Assembly: GCA_030386875.1 (NCBI GenBank)
Contig: CM059559.1
Coordinates: 4,833,177-4,897,176 of the forward strand
Direction: 5' to 3'
From: Morinoia aosen
Lineage: Eukaryota > Arthropoda > Malacostraca > Amphipoda > Talitridae
DNA: 64,000 bases
The position numbers and the translations under genes were made by a program. This document shows, in pieces, positions 44,919 through 59,100 of this stretch. Below the pieces are notes generated by a model, which was given only the letters and a program-made list of their open reading frames with translations, ran no database searches and was not told the DNA's origin. The stretch's first letter is position 1. Each line of letters begins with the position of its first letter.

Positions 44919-47880
44919 TCCCCCGTGGCCGAACAAATTACAAGCTCCTGCTTGTACTCGAAAGGCTTATCTCCGATTGTGTTCATCACGTGCAGCCGAC
45001 ACCTTAAATGTGTGGATCGTGGAAGAGAGTCCATATGCTTACAACTGGAGTTTGCTCTTCTGGCGAGCGCTGATTCAGAGTCGTCGTGTAAAGGTACCAT
45101 TATAGTTGTCCTTGGGCAGAACCGCATCCTATGGATGATACCGACTTCTCCCTCCGTCGTATGGATCACTGCAGTAATCCTTGAGAGTGAAAACCCTCGG
45201 AAGCGTAGCTAAAGCTTCCATAACACCCAAGTCGTATAGTCCTGGGCTGCATAACTCGCTCTACCACTTTGCAGAAGTCTTATAGACATCTCCGAATATC
45301 TAAATATTCCGTGTGTCATCAATCGAAGAGGACTACTATCTCGTGGAATTCGTCATCTTTTGATGGAGATTGTGTAGGAGTCGCTGCCTTTATGCTGAGA
45401 TCGTTGAGTTGATACGTTGATTTTCATCCGGGCCTCCGTATTATTTTCATCGTCGTTGATTACATGTGAAGCCGTCGTCGCCGGATCCATCCGAAGTCCG
45501 AAGTCGTGATTGAAATCCTAATGTTGAGCTGTCCTTTAAATTTTTAAATGCCAGTCGTTTTCTATTCACCGTGCCGCAATAGTAAATTAGCCGCCGCCGT
45601 CGTCGACTCAGCCAGCTGATAAGAAATTTTCTTCGCATAGTCGTTTTCTACGAGTCGGTGCGCGAGCTCAGGTCTGCCGCTGCGTGCCGAGATAGCCAGT
45701 TGCCGTCTGGCGAAGTTTTCTACTCCTCATCGTTTTCTACGAATCGGTGCGCGAGCTCAGGTGGTTGTCGTCTTGTGTCGTGCTTCAAGCGTCGTGTAGT
45801 TGGTGGAGTAGGGAGCAGGGGCGCAGCGCATGCGTGGCCAACCCTCGGTAGTGGTGCCGTCCGAGCAGGGCGATGCCGCCCACCAACCACAGTGAGTGGT
45901 AGGTGATTGAATGCCAGCGCGTGCGTTCAGTCGCGCTCACCCGATGTCATGCACCATTCCTGGAAGGTCAATCCCATTAAGTGCTTGTTCTAATATCCTT
46001 TATTAAATTTTTCAAGTCTCCCTCCACATCACATTAATCAAGTCTCCCCTCTCAAACTCCCAAGTATTTACAAAAGGACTTTAGCATCCTATGTTTGAAT
46101 TTACGTTATCATTAGCAAATTACGAACCGAACATAAGGTTCAAAATTTTCTTTAAGTATAGATCGCAAAGTTTATAATTAATTAAATCCTACGAGTACAC
46201 ACACATTTATGAAATTACCGAAATACATGAAAGCGAAATAATATTGAACTATTTTCCCCACACAGAAATATTACATAAATGATACATAGCATTTAAATTT
46301 GACCAACTCGACGCCATGAAGTTCATAGTCATGTTCAGGATTAGTAGAACATGTGTGCGCAAACATATTAATGTGAGATCGTCGAGCTTGAATATAAATT
46401 CGAGATAAATCATAACCCTAATGAAGTCCTAAATTTTCGAATTACCAATTCACTGTATTATTCAGATGGATTATGGATTATCGGGATTTCCCAGCTGTTT
46501 GCATGTTATTAATCCATACCCCTCATAACTAGAATCATTCTGTGATGTATCTCGCAGGTAACTAATGACTAAATTAACGATAAATCCGTTGGAAGAGTTT
46601 ACGCCGAAATACGAATTTGGTTCGACGAACTCAAATTATAATGAACTTTAAAAGCCTTATCTAAGAATTAATACTAACTGCAGACAAATGTCTCCAGTTT
46701 ACATTCATTCTCATTGGAATAACGTCGTTGGTAATTGGAATTAAATTTATTGTACGTAATCCGAATAATTGATCAAGAAATCGCACATCATATATTGGAA
46801 AAAGATTAAATTAATTATACGTTGACTTTGAATTGTAATAGCAGTTCCTAGCATCCGTAGTAATTTATCAGACAAATTTCGCGTAAGATCGTTAGTATTT
46901 ACTGATTACATCGCATAAATTTCCCGTAGCAATAATGAACTTAATTAAATTTTATTCTCGTTCATTCTAGTTGAAACCGTGCCATTTGGTATTTAAATTG
47001 AATCTATCGTATTTAAATATCAAGATTAAATTGTTAAAGAATGCATCCTCCAAAAATTGGAACAAAATTATCTATAAATTGGTTTTGGTCATCATTATTT
47101 AAATTTTGAATATAAAATTCACATGATATTGACATAATTATGCCGTGGTATCCGCAGGAATTTGTTTGATGAACGTCGAATAAGAAATTTTACACGCAGC
47201 AATGATGAAATAATTAAAATTTTACGTTCTCACATGTAATTAAATTTATTTTTCATTAGAAAAACGTAACCTATTACATGCCCAAATTGAGAAATTCGTG
47301 GTTCACGACATTTATTGTCTGTGTTATTGAAGTCTAGGACCACGTAAGGCTGTTGAGTGTGTGTGTGTGGTTGTCCGTACGAGGATACGAAGCTTTGTTT
47401 ATGTCTGGCATTCCTTTAGCGTGGGGGAGCGAGCGTCTGCTGCGGCGCCATGTCGGCACTTCCAAAGGCTAAGAATGATTGACTTCAACATCTCCACAAC
47501 ATAGCGGGTTTTTACATTACAGTTTTAACGTTGGGTAGTGCAGAAAATGTTACATCATACGGTAATTGAAATTAATTGATGAAGGGATACGTTGAACATT
47601 CGTACATATTATGAGTCTATCGTCAACATTGAAATATGAAACATTAATACAACATTACTTTATCGTTCCCGATGACATCCTGCAAATAAGTATTCATTAG
47701 GAAGAGAGAGATGAGATGATTCAGATAAAGAAATTATTTTTAGTCGGCCAAATATAAATTTTTAAATTTGAATGTTTGAATGCACATGTATTTTTATTTC
47801 GGAGGTGTGAGTTCGGCATGAGGTTCTACAGTAACATTTACATTTAAAGCAAAACTCAAATCCCTCCGCTCAGCCGCCAT
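44919..47880. other. Internal region of LTR element, no coding capacity
   Basis: AT-rich apart from a GC-rich CGCC/GTCG part at about 45420-45900. An 89-bp offset duplication of TCTACGARTCGGTGCGCGAG lies at 45642 and 45731. No purine tract precedes the right LTR. The open frames that cross the LTR border have no domain match. Confidence 0.7.
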
Positions 47881-49187
47881 TGTCATGGCCCTTCTCTAAT
47901 TTTATCCCGCCGTTGTCACATCATTGTCACGTCCCTTCCGTCGTATGGCATTATTTTTTTCTTTGTTTCTCATCTCTTTTTTTCACATCTTTTAATTACT
48001 GCCGATGTTCTATGATCTTAGTTCCGTGACATTTACGAATGCATTATTTGTCGTGACATTAAGATTATTCGTCACAATTCTTCTATTTTCTAGTTATAAA
48101 TTTCAAGGTAGCTGCCACCAATTCAGATTCTTCTGAATAAATATTTAATTCAATCTTCGGTAAGCGTTAAGAGCGGCTTAAGGCCATAAATTGATCGTGC
48201 ATTTTAGCCGTGTTTCCTGGCTTTAAACATCATCATTTTCTTTCTAAATCATCTATTTCCTTTCCTCCTATCTATCTGAAGGATATTGAAGAACACAAGG
48301 ACATTAAAGAGATTCGCTATTGAACAAAAGAAATTATCAAGACATTAATCATCAAAACACGCAAACTAATTGAACGTACGTGATTTACGCATTCGCACCT
48401 ACTATACTTAGAAGCGTGAGGGGGAACTCAGATCGATGTAATATCAGAAAGGGACTTAACTGAGGGTTCGGAGATCTGGGTTGGCAGTCCGAGCGTCGTC
48501 TTGCCGGCACGCTGGAGCGGCAACCGCCATATTTGATCGGGAGTTGACAGACAAAGTTGACAGCTGGGGCTATGTTGCCACAAACTCGAAGTATAATTTA
48601 TTCACAGATGAATGTCACTGGAGTCGTTTAAATAGCTTTTAAATAGATCGGATTATTATGAGAGGCAAGGCCCCCCCCGGCCCAACTGGGCCAAGGAAGG
48701 TGAGTATAATCTCGTGCGTGACTGCTCTCGGTGGTGATCTCGCCCAGACTGCTGCTCTCTCCCTCAGGCAACCCGCGTTCGGTTTTGCTCAAGATGCCAA
48801 CTTTGAATAACGACCTCACAAGGTTACAAACATGAACGTAATATATCCCTGTTATCGAATAGAAAATACACCTCATTAACCTTACACTTATTACTATGTA
48901 AAAATCCCCATAAAACAATGTAAAACATCATGAATTAAAGCAAAGAAGACACTCGTTGAAGTCCTTGGCATCTTCCCTTGGCGTGTCTGTTCGTTACGTG
49001 TTTCGGCGGCGTTCGATCGTTCCTGAAGAGTCGATTATTCTTGAATTTAACGTTGCAATGCTTTCTCGCAGAAATCAGACTTAATATTTGGTCTTTTAGA
49101 ATCATTAAGGATTACGTTGTAGGCCAGACAGCGCTTCTCCAGATTCTTAGCGATGTTCCGTACACAGTTATGCGGAGAAACACAACA
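47881..49187. repeat. Right LTR (1307 bp)
   Basis: Same length as the left LTR, nearly identical, followed by CCCT. Confidence 0.88.
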
Positions 49188-50894
49188 CCCTCACGTAATA
49201 CACACTCGCACTGATATACACTCTAACACTACTTGAAACGTTTTAAACAATAGAGACACGATCCAGACATGTGTCACGCACAACACCGACTTCAAAACTG
49301 ACGCGAAAGACGGTAACCGTCATTTCTCTCGAGAAAGGTGGCAGACATTTCGCCTAGAGGCCACCTGAACAGGTGGCCTGTGGTAGAACCATGGGAGAAC
49401 TTGCTCGCATCGCGCTTATGAGTCGCGCCCTGGAAGTGTCAGAAGGGAAGAGGCCTCGGTTCGCTTAATACTCCTTTAATTCACCGCTGTCTCCCTTAAT
49501 CAACCATGCTACTCCCTTAATTTTTAATAGGGTGGCAACGTTGTTGGAAATAAGCGTTTTTTTCTTTTCTTTTTCTTTTTTTTCTGTCAGTGTGACGCGT
49601 TATTCGAGTCTCACTGCTCAGTGTTCTACAAAAGTATTGACATTTTCGAATACTTCCACCTCAGTCTGTGTGTATTACTCATAGGGACCTCATCCTCGGT
49701 TAATTTGAAAAGTTAATTTGTAAAATTTCAGAAATTAAAAGCGTTCTGTTTTTCACTCGAATAAATTTGATGCAGTTACGTAAAAGTGCGAGTTTTGTTC
49801 TCTGAGCAATTAAGGACGCAATCGAAACCTTAATTCAGTACTTGGATAATTATAATCGGACGAAATAAAAATGATGCTAAAACAGAATATATAGCTGCTA
49901 CAAACTCGTACAGAGAATATGCATTCTTAATTAGTGATTATGAAGTAAGTTTCTGATGCATTCTTAATTAGTAATTATGAATAAGTTTCCGTTACAGAAA
50001 ATATTGAATCTGCGACCGATTTGCTCAAAACATTTTTGTCTCTGTGCTCTCACACAAATCGAATTAAAAACTGAGTGACAGTGAAAAATTTGAAGAAAGT
50101 TTTGCTTCAAATCAAACAATGAGGATTGTCTCGTATAATTCGTTAAAAAATCTACTTTTGTGTTTGTTTCCCGTAAAATACATGTTTGACTAATTCAGCA
50201 CCGTGTCACTCACCGTGTGCTGTAGCAACATGCTGCAATGCTCACAAAGAAGGCGTGGATCTCTCTGGACTTTGTGCAATATAGTTGTTGAGTACAATAT
50301 AGTTGTTGAGTGCAATATAGTTGTTGAGTACAATATAGTTGTCCATCATTATTATTGTATGTAGGACTGTTGTCTTTTCTACGTATAAAACGGTTACTTA
50401 CATGAGTTGTTTTTCGTGATTTTCCTTTGTTATTCTGTAACGGATGGTGACGTTAAAAATACTAATGTTCTTTGTAATATCTATTAAGCACCGTTAAATA
50501 CAAGGTTACGTCACACAGTTTCATTGTTCTTTGCAAGAGAATATTACCTAAGATGGAACGCTCCCAATGACTAATTCATCAAAGATAAAATTCGTGTTGT
50601 ATCAGAATTATAGTAGCCTGTGAGGTGCAAGCAACTGGGAGTAATCATTTAATTTTAAAAAGTTTATGAAAAATACATATTTATTGGTTTTGTTGTAAAC
50701 TATTTTTAGATTTATGATTTCTGAGAAACGAAACGTCGGGAAACGTTGGAATTATTGAGTTTATACAGACTGTGCGCTCGTGAAGCCAAATGTAAAGTAC
50801 GAAGGATCAATGCAACTTCGTTCGTATTTTTATGTTTTCACATTCTGTTCAGTCAACAACAAGAACACTGATGCACAATGTAATTTATAGTTGT
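49188..50894. other. Intergenic, no gene seen
   Basis: No supported ORF. A T/C-rich retroelement-type tail lies at 49545-49590 (TTGGAAATAAGCGTTTTTTT) and a short repeat of AGTACAATATAGTTGTTG at 50277-50340. Confidence 0.5.
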
Positions 50895-50898
50895 TTAA

Positions 50899-51118
50899 CA
50901 CGTTAAGTGCGGCGGGTTAAAATGAAGTTCAATATCCAGCTTAAATTTAAGTTCAATTGTAGCAAGAAATTTTGAAAATATCTAACATTAACTGAATCAT
51001 GCCTTCATATAGCTTTCATTTAGTATTTGTAAAAATTGAATCAGTGACTGCTGGTCGGTCAGAAGCATTATGAAAATCTCCTAAATGACCACCGGTGTGT
51101 CACGCAGCACTGGACGTG
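50899..51118 (+). mobile_element. TTAA-flanked MITE, copy 2 (piggyBac-type)
   Basis: 220 bp between perfect TTAA duplications (50895-50898, 51119-51122). Starts CACGTTAAGTGCGGCGGGTT and ends GGACGTG. The TTAA target is diagnostic of piggyBac-type transposition. Confidence 0.85.
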
Positions 51119-51354
51119 TTAATCACTTATTGTTTATTTTTACCTCGGGATCAATAAAATAGGAAAATAAATATTTTCCTTCAGTCCCGATGGTGGTTTA
51201 ATTAGCTGATAAGTATGTTATGGCAAGCACATCGACGACAATGATACAGTGTACTTAGATCATTGAAGGGAGTTACTCTCACAACGAAATGTCTTTAGCT
51301 TTAGCGCGTTTTCTCACAATTACTTTACTTTCTTCACAAAACTGCTCAAAAATC

Positions 51355-51560
51355 ATCACACAACAACTCAATATTCTTCACACAACTACTTAATTTTCTT
51401 CATTCGACAACTTAATTTTCTTCGCTCAACAACTTTATTTTCTTCATTGAACTACCTAATTTCAATGATCCAATTACCTACTTCTCTTCACAAAAATACC
51501 AACTACTTGATTCTCGTCGTACAACTACCTCATTATCTTTAAGCCAACTTCTACATCGCT
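51355..51560 (+). repeat. Degenerate ~27-bp minisatellite
   Basis: About seven loose copies of CAACTACTTAATTTTCTTCA. Confidence 0.6.
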
Positions 51561-53136
51561 GCAGAACTTCAACAGCATTACGGCACTCAGCTCGTCACCT
51601 GCAGTTTTACCGATGCAATCAACGCTCGCTAGTTGTTTGCTTTCATATATCTACATTCTCATCGTTCTTACGAGCAAACTTAGAAGAATATGGCGTTGCT
51701 GGCAGTCGGGCGATACGCCTTATCGTCTTATCTCTTATAAGAACAGACGCAGCTTTCAGTAATATCCACCACCCAAAAGTGGATAAATGAGCCACAGTCT
51801 CATTCTGATTCTGTGTGCAGTTACATTATGTCAACAACTTAACTTCTGATCTAGAAACAGCACAAGAATCGGGTGGTTTGGTTTGGCATTATAAACTCTC
51901 TTTTCTCCAACGAGGATGTGTGAATGATAGCCTCCTGCAATGTGAATTGCAGGAATGTAATTAATGAGAGGAGCTTGAAGATCAGTTTATCTATTTTAAT
52001 GAGTACAACACTTATTTTTCGCAAGATATTCGAAGTATAATTGGTTTGTAATATTATCTACAAAGATGTTTGTATGACCGACTACTGAGACGTAAAGCTA
52101 CGAGGTTAACATTATAAATAAAATTGCTCTAGTGTCTTATATGTGTTTTAAAAATAGAAGTGACATTCTGAGATTTATTAATGCAAGTCATCCTCTGATT
52201 AGCATTTATCTCAAAAAAAAAATTAGCTCAGGTTCAGTCGCCAAATTTTAACCCTAGAGCTGCTGTGTATAACAGCGTCATCGTAGTCAGGTGTATGTAC
52301 TACAACAATTTCCTTACTTCAACAAACTTCACTTATAAGTTAAGATTCCAAATTCCTCACCTGCTGTGAATTAGTGTAGCGTATATTTAGTGAAATATAT
52401 TTTTTTACCTTATTGAAACACATTACGAACTTTATTTCAATAACCTTTTGGATTCCTATGATGAGGGTAATTCACTTGCAGTAAGTTTATTGACTGCAAA
52501 AATCAATACGGTGAACTTGACCGATGGTGAAATAGTTCATGACCTCCGTTTGACGATATATCTTTTCATTGTCCGTTCTGAAGATAACATTTTTATTACC
52601 AATATAGTTCAACTATCAATCTTAAATCTTATCTTTAATCATACTTCTATTGTGGACATAATCCTATATTTTTGTGACTTATCATTTTTCTCCGCAGATC
52701 TTAACTGCCGATTCCACTGGCCTTTTTTTAACATCTGCGGTATCTCTAGCCACGCTATAATTTAGTGCGGTTGAAATCACGATTTCTGCGCATTTTTATA
52801 CTGAGATCGATGTGATTCACTCGAATCATTGGGTAAAATGTATAAATCGGGTGTTTTTTACCTCCCAATTCTGCCCCGTTCAAACCAATGTAACTTACAT
52901 CAATTTGCACTCATTTTTAAAATCCAAAGTTCGCAACTGTAAATTGTACTTATAATTTGTTTTGGCCATCAAAAATGCTAACAATTTTGGTCGTGGTTTA
53001 TTCATTTACATAAATAGTTAACTACCTTTCACATCCCCAAATTTAGAAAAGAAACATTTTAATTGTTCTGAGCAGTAAAAAACAACATCTTTTGTTGTAA
53101 CTCCACTCGCCCTTGGAAACTATTTCAGTACAACTG
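51561..53136. other. Upstream region of gene C, no gene seen
   Basis: AT-rich; should contain the gene C promoter and a possible 5'UTR exon, but nothing can be placed with confidence. A 105-codon frame at 52448 lacks any domain. Confidence 0.4.
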
Positions 53137-53151
53137 TTTTCCAGATCGAAA

Positions 53152-56100
53152 ATGATCCTAGAATTGTTCATACTTGTTCTCCTTCTGGCCATTTGGGCTC
53201 GAATGAGCGGGAAACCCAAAGATTTGCCACCAGGTGAGTGTGTGATGAATGAGAAAAATTGATTTTTTCAATTGTACCCATCTTGTTTGTACGATGATAA
53301 CCATGCTAAAACACAAACACCTAGGTTAAGTATTTTTTTTTTAGTGTCTTAAAAATATTTAGTGTACTGATTAAGCACAACAGAACAATTGTTTTCAATC
53401 TTTGGATGAGATGTATGTGAGGTTTTAGTCTCGACCAAGGGGAAAATGACAGCCAATAGCGCCAACCAGCTGAGGCCTCCTCAATATGTCAGGCAGTTTG
53501 AGCAAGCACCTGAAATGCTGCATTTGTATTTCAGAAATTATTTGTGTTAAATCAGGCTTATTACTATGAGCGGTTTGCAATAGGAGTGTTGACGAGGTAC
53601 AAGCTGAAAAATTGGAGTTTTAAATAAGTTGAAAACTAAATGAACTTCGAGCTACTTGAGTGAAAAATTTACGAGTAAGCAGTTAGAAAAAACTCATTAA
53701 AAATTGATATATTAGTCAGGGCTACAGGCAACGAATAGTTTTACCTAGCTGCATTTTAGAAATATGCCATAGGAGTCGACAGCAAACAAATTTTGCTTTT
53801 GGAATAAATAATCCGTGCAACAACCCAACAAATTATCAGTAAATAACCAGGCTGAATATTCAGAAACAAGCATGTGGGTTACCAGCTGAGCAAATGTACA
53901 CTTAACTTTATGAAAGATAAGTGGGCAAATTCAAGGGGATTATTTACTTGAGTTTGAGGGGTGGAATTATCATGGAGTTAGTAACAAATTAGATGGACCA
54001 CACAGGATGCCTGAGAGGTGCCGGTATTTATGCAAAGAAAAACGCACGTTTAGAGGCAGATGAAGTGCACGGTCTAAACCAACCTCATGCGAGAATCGTC
54101 TCTGGAAGAAAAGAAGAACAGTTTATTTCCAATAATGATACAAAAACAGGCATGATACAAAAACAATGATACAAGAAACATCATTGTTTTTAAAATATCG
54201 TAAAGTAAGGATCCTTAGTAGATACGCACACATGCGTATCGTCATGCCCTTGTCACGAGTCGAAACAGATGATTGAATGGAAAGTTTGGAAAATGTATGC
54301 CCTTTGTTGCGTGATCTAGGTTTGGTAATATATGTTACTAAAAGTTAGAAAATTACATGAATTCCGTGACGATGCATTGTTGAAAACACTCTTATTAGTG
54401 CTCACTTACATTGAAAGAGATGTCTCTGCCTCCCGGTCCAGCAAACCTCCGCGGCCAGATTAGCAAACGACTTACGCCGTCGTGTTGTACAGCTGACAAG
54501 GTAAGTTTGCTCAAGTCGACCTGGTTTTGCTGCCAGCAATACTTTTGCGGTAAAGATAATTGTTTAAAAATTTGACCAATAATTGTTATCGTTAAAGGAA
54601 CTCGCTCACCGTCCCCGCCTTACGAATCACTAATGCAAGCCATCATCCGACTTGCAATGTCACGTTGAGTAAGTTTTAAATGCATTCATATTACAACGTA
54701 GATGTATGGGAGGTCATTGCTAAATATCTACGGCTGAATTTATGAACAATATCAAATCAGACAAGCTGGGTTTTTGGACGAAATTATTGCTCCAAAGAGG
54801 CCCTTTTTTGAGCTCATATGTGCTCCTCGCAAGCGTCACGAGCAACTCCTTAAATTTATTTTGTTTCTAATAGAAAAGAGAAAAAATCAGGAACAAGTTC
54901 TGTAGCACGGGATTTTTATAATTTTGGTCAGCCGATATCAAAATGAATTTCATTAAACAGATGCACGAATTTTAAATCTAACTCACACGCAATCTAACAC
55001 AAAAACTTGTTGATAAGAAGTTTAACGCGAAGTGTACCTATTCTGCCTGGATGTAGACAATCTTAACTGCCACAATATTTCTTGATTTTCAGGGTCGTAC
55101 GGACTTCCAATCATTGGTCAGCTCCCAGATACGTCTGTGCGCATAACAGAGTACTTCCAAAGACAGAAACGAAAATACGGTAACATATTTACGTAAGTTT
55201 TTGCTAATATTTTTTGAGTATGACGTTATAGGATCATGTTGAGTAAAACTTTTCAAAGTTTCGGAAGCGTTTTCAAATGCTGTAACTTGAAACTAATGCA
55301 GTAAGAAAGAAAAGAAGCACCGGAAAAGGCATCACTGAGTCTCAAAAAATAGATATAATTAATCTGCATTGCTTGTCCAAGTATTTAAATGGCGTTTGGA
55401 ATAGGTGTTTTTTCTCAGGTTAAATTCTACAAACTTGTGACATATTAGGAATAAACATAAAATTTAGAAACCTTCACCAAAATTTAAGAAGCCATGAATT
55501 TATTTTCCTGTATGTTCCTCGCTAATTTCATCCGCGAAACACGTTAAGTGTGGATCTTATTCTTGAAAGTGTTTAATTCTTCCAGCACCAAGTGGGGCTC
55601 CAGACCTATCGTTGTCCTGGCCGACTACGACGTGATCAAGAAGGCGTTCACCCACCCGGCGTTCCATGGCAGGCCGCACTTCATGAGCTTCTCCGTGATA
55701 CACGGCCGGCAAAATGCTGGTAAATACGAGATGCACAACTCATCTCTGTTTCGTTATGAAGGAAATCCAAATTAAATTTTTCCTGATGCTAGTTCACTTT
55801 ATATGTTTAAAAACCTCTTGTAAAATACAGAGTGTGCATGGGATGAACGAGAAGCGAAAGTCCGTAAGAAATGAGGTCTCAGGCGAATACTGCTAGAGGA
55901 AACATTTCAACATTTTCAACATTTGAAACAAGGCTAATTAATTGTCGATATTTCAAATTAACCGATATTGTTTTTTGCCCAGCGGTTAGACTTTATTTTC
56001 CAGGAAGATTGTACAATCTGTCACTTTTTATGTTAATATCATACTGACCTGAAAATTTATGAGTCTTAGATTAAAATGACGAAATCGCCAAGTTCAGTAG

Positions 56101-59100
56101 CAGCTCCATAGATCAAGAAGCCAAAATACTGTAAAGAGTTCTAAATTATACCTGTTTTTGTACAGGTATAGCAGACAGTGACGGAGTGAAATGGTCGGAC
56201 AACCGACGCCTTGTGTTGCGCGTGTTGCGCGACCTGGGCATGGGCAAAACAGCTCTCGAGAGCTCCATCCAGGAGGAAGCGGCCATGTTGGTGGACCACC
56301 TGGAGAAGACCTGCTTGGACAAGCCCTCTGAGATGGGCCTCAGCATCAACACTGCCGTCCTCAACGTCATCTGGCAAATGTTGGCTAGTGAGTTCATATT
56401 TTGTAGGGCTGAAATTAACTTGAGTTCACTGCTGTGAGTTTTAAGGATTATTTGCTGTTTCTTTGAATTCGTACAGCCTGAGAGTAGAATTCGGTCATAT
56501 ATTATAACAAACTTACTATTTATTAGCAGCAATTTATATCTTATGCTTAGCGTAATTTTCAACAATTACTAATTGAGGCGCACGAGCACTAAAAGCCTGG
56601 AAAATAAACTATACCAAACAAAAAACATATATTAACTAAAATTATTTTAATCACAGCTGTAGAACATGCTGCAAAACTACCCGGATTCCATAATGAAACA
56701 AAAAAAGCGTAGAAATTACAAACGGAGCTAGGCCGCGAACTTATGTCTGGACAGTTAAGCGGCCCATAGACGATCAATTTTATTGTCAATATAATTGACA
56801 ATGATGGAATATTGACAATTTAATTGATCGTCTGTGGGCTTGATTGACGACCGTCAATTAATTGACTTAGTGGGCAAAAATAATTTCATCAATATATTGA
56901 GTCAATGATATTGACAATTTTATTGACAATAAAATTGATCGTCTATGGGCCGCTTTAGTGATGCAAATGGCTGAGTTGCCGCCACATAAAGTTAGCAACA
57001 ATTATTTAGGCTTTCTCTCGAGTATCACTGATACAATTACAACTGTCGCAGTTGGGGACGATTTATACCACCTTGAAACTCAGCTGCTCAGAGCTGCGGA
57101 CGTTCAGCAGATGCAATCTTTCGAGGTAAAAAGCCAAGCATTGCGACCACAGAACTGTTGCAAAGGCGCATGTTACTGAATTAGAAATCACTTACATTTA
57201 CATTTCTGTTCTCATTTTCTAGGGACTGATATAACAGAATGACTTGATACAGTCCACAGCAAATAACAATAAAATTATAGAGTAGCGTTTATAGTGCTCA
57301 ATAAAGTATTTGCTGTGATGAAAGCGTTATGTGGCACATTGCATGGCACAAAATCAGTTTATTTTGAACTTAGAATTTGTTTCTAAATTGCTGTGACACA
57401 AACTTCACTGATACGGGAACTGCTCCGATTTTAAATTTTTGACGATGCAGTGTTGTCTCCTCATTTCACGTTAATTCCGTTCTGTTTATCACCAGGCAAA
57501 CGCTACGATTGTGACGATGAAGAAGGCCGTCGCTACGGCGCCATGGTGAAAGAATTTTTCAAGATTATTGAAGGTCCTTTCTTCGCCCTGAACGTATTCC
57601 CAGGGTTGGATAAATATCTACCAAAATTCATTTTAAATAACGTCATGAAAGTCAATTCACTGATTAAAATTCGGGAAAGTGTTTTCGAAATGTTCAAGGT
57701 AAGCTTCATTTTACAATAAGCATGAGTACCATTAACCATTAAAATCAGTAGTTATCTGATGATTAGAGTGAGCTGTAACCATTCCAATACTTTCACAGCC
57801 GTTCAATAGTAGTAAAATCCTATTTCCGAAAGCTCAATCTTAGTACTACAGTTCCTTCGTTTTTACTCTGTTTTATCTTTCTATTCTACTTCTACAGTAA
57901 GTGGAAAAGTCGGTAATTACACGAGAAATGATACATTTCTATCCTACTTTTAATGTTGCACCTCAATGAAAAAAGATTTGTAGAGTGTTTTGTTTATACT
58001 ATGTTGTTGCACGGAAAATATAAGCATTTCATTATTAGAATGTTGATAAACCAAACAAATATATACGCATGTGTGACCTACGCTCAGGTCTTGTAATGTA
58101 AAGCTCCCGACTAGAAAATGTTTATCACAGAATTATTTAGGCTTACTGCACCGATAGGTTTGTTCTTGTGAACGTGAATTTCTGAAAATATATTATAGTA
58201 ATTCCTTGAATGAGTGTTAGAACAATTAATTTTTTCCATTCATTCCTCAGAATCCATTCTTCATTCATTCTTTAACCCAGTCAAGAGCTTATTCTGCTGA
58301 CTTCCTGGATCTAATTGAGTACCAGAAAAAGAAACGGGCGAAAAAAAAATGCTGACGGCTGAGTACATAACTTTATTCTGCTGGCTTCCAGGAAGTGATA
58401 GAAGAACACCAGAAGACGGTGGACCCCAACAACCCTCGTGACGTCGTCGACCACTTCTTGCTGCAGAGGGATAGTTCCAGCCCTGCTCAGCCTCTGCAGC
58501 CTGACGATCGTGAGAGAAAAATACATTCGAACCTTTGTTGAAAAAACTTTACAGTATTAAAATTCCAGTGAGTCAAAACAGAATTTTTTGGAGGAAACAT
58601 TGCCAGATCAATATATATATATTATAATTGCTTACATGAATTCCGCCGATAGAATTTGTTCCAGTGTTTATGCCAAGCAACCGATTTACCGCTTTTTAAG
58701 TTTTCTCCGAACTGAATGTTACTTCGTTTACGCATAAGTGCGGAAGACTAGGTAGTTTGCAGAGCTGAAATGTCACCAGGGACCTAATCGAGTTTTATGT
58801 CTCTGCGGCAGTTGTGGAGGTGATGTGCGTCATGATCGACATGTTTGCCGCCGGTACGGACACAACGGCCTCCACAATTCGTTTCTTCATCCTCTACATG
58901 GCCATCTATCAGGACGTGGGTGTTAATAGTGTGATAAATTCATAAATTTACCGCTGATTGAAAATAGTAAAAACTCTATACGACCATCGTAAAAATAACT
59001 TTCCCATAACCCACAACTTTTCACAATTTTCATAATTAGCCGATATGTGAAGGGGCATGAAAAATTTTAGGCAATTTCACTAGTACTATTATGAATAATG

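Larger units (their letters stand above)
43612..49187. mobile_element. LTR retrotransposon, non-coding (LARD-like), young
   Basis: Two direct 1307-bp LTRs (43612-44918 and 47881-49187) enclose about 2.96 kb. LTRs start TGTCATGGCC and end ACACAACA (TG...CA). CCCT flanks both outer sides, a 4-bp target duplication (5 bp if ACCCT). The LTRs differ at only about five positions by eye, about 0.4%, so insertion was recent. No gag, protease, reverse transcriptase or integrase is recognisable inside, so it is non-autonomous; family uncertain. Strand cannot be fixed without coding sequence. Confidence 0.88.

Noticed and set aside
44709-45212. 167-codon open frame at the left LTR/internal border, partly repeated at 48978
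   Set aside because: It spans the LTR edge, is recreated by the second LTR, and shows no retroviral or host domain.
52448-52765. 105-codon open frame upstream of gene C as a gene or a first exon
   Set aside because: Hydrophobic, AT-driven translation without motif; exon 1 of gene C is fully accounted for at 53152.
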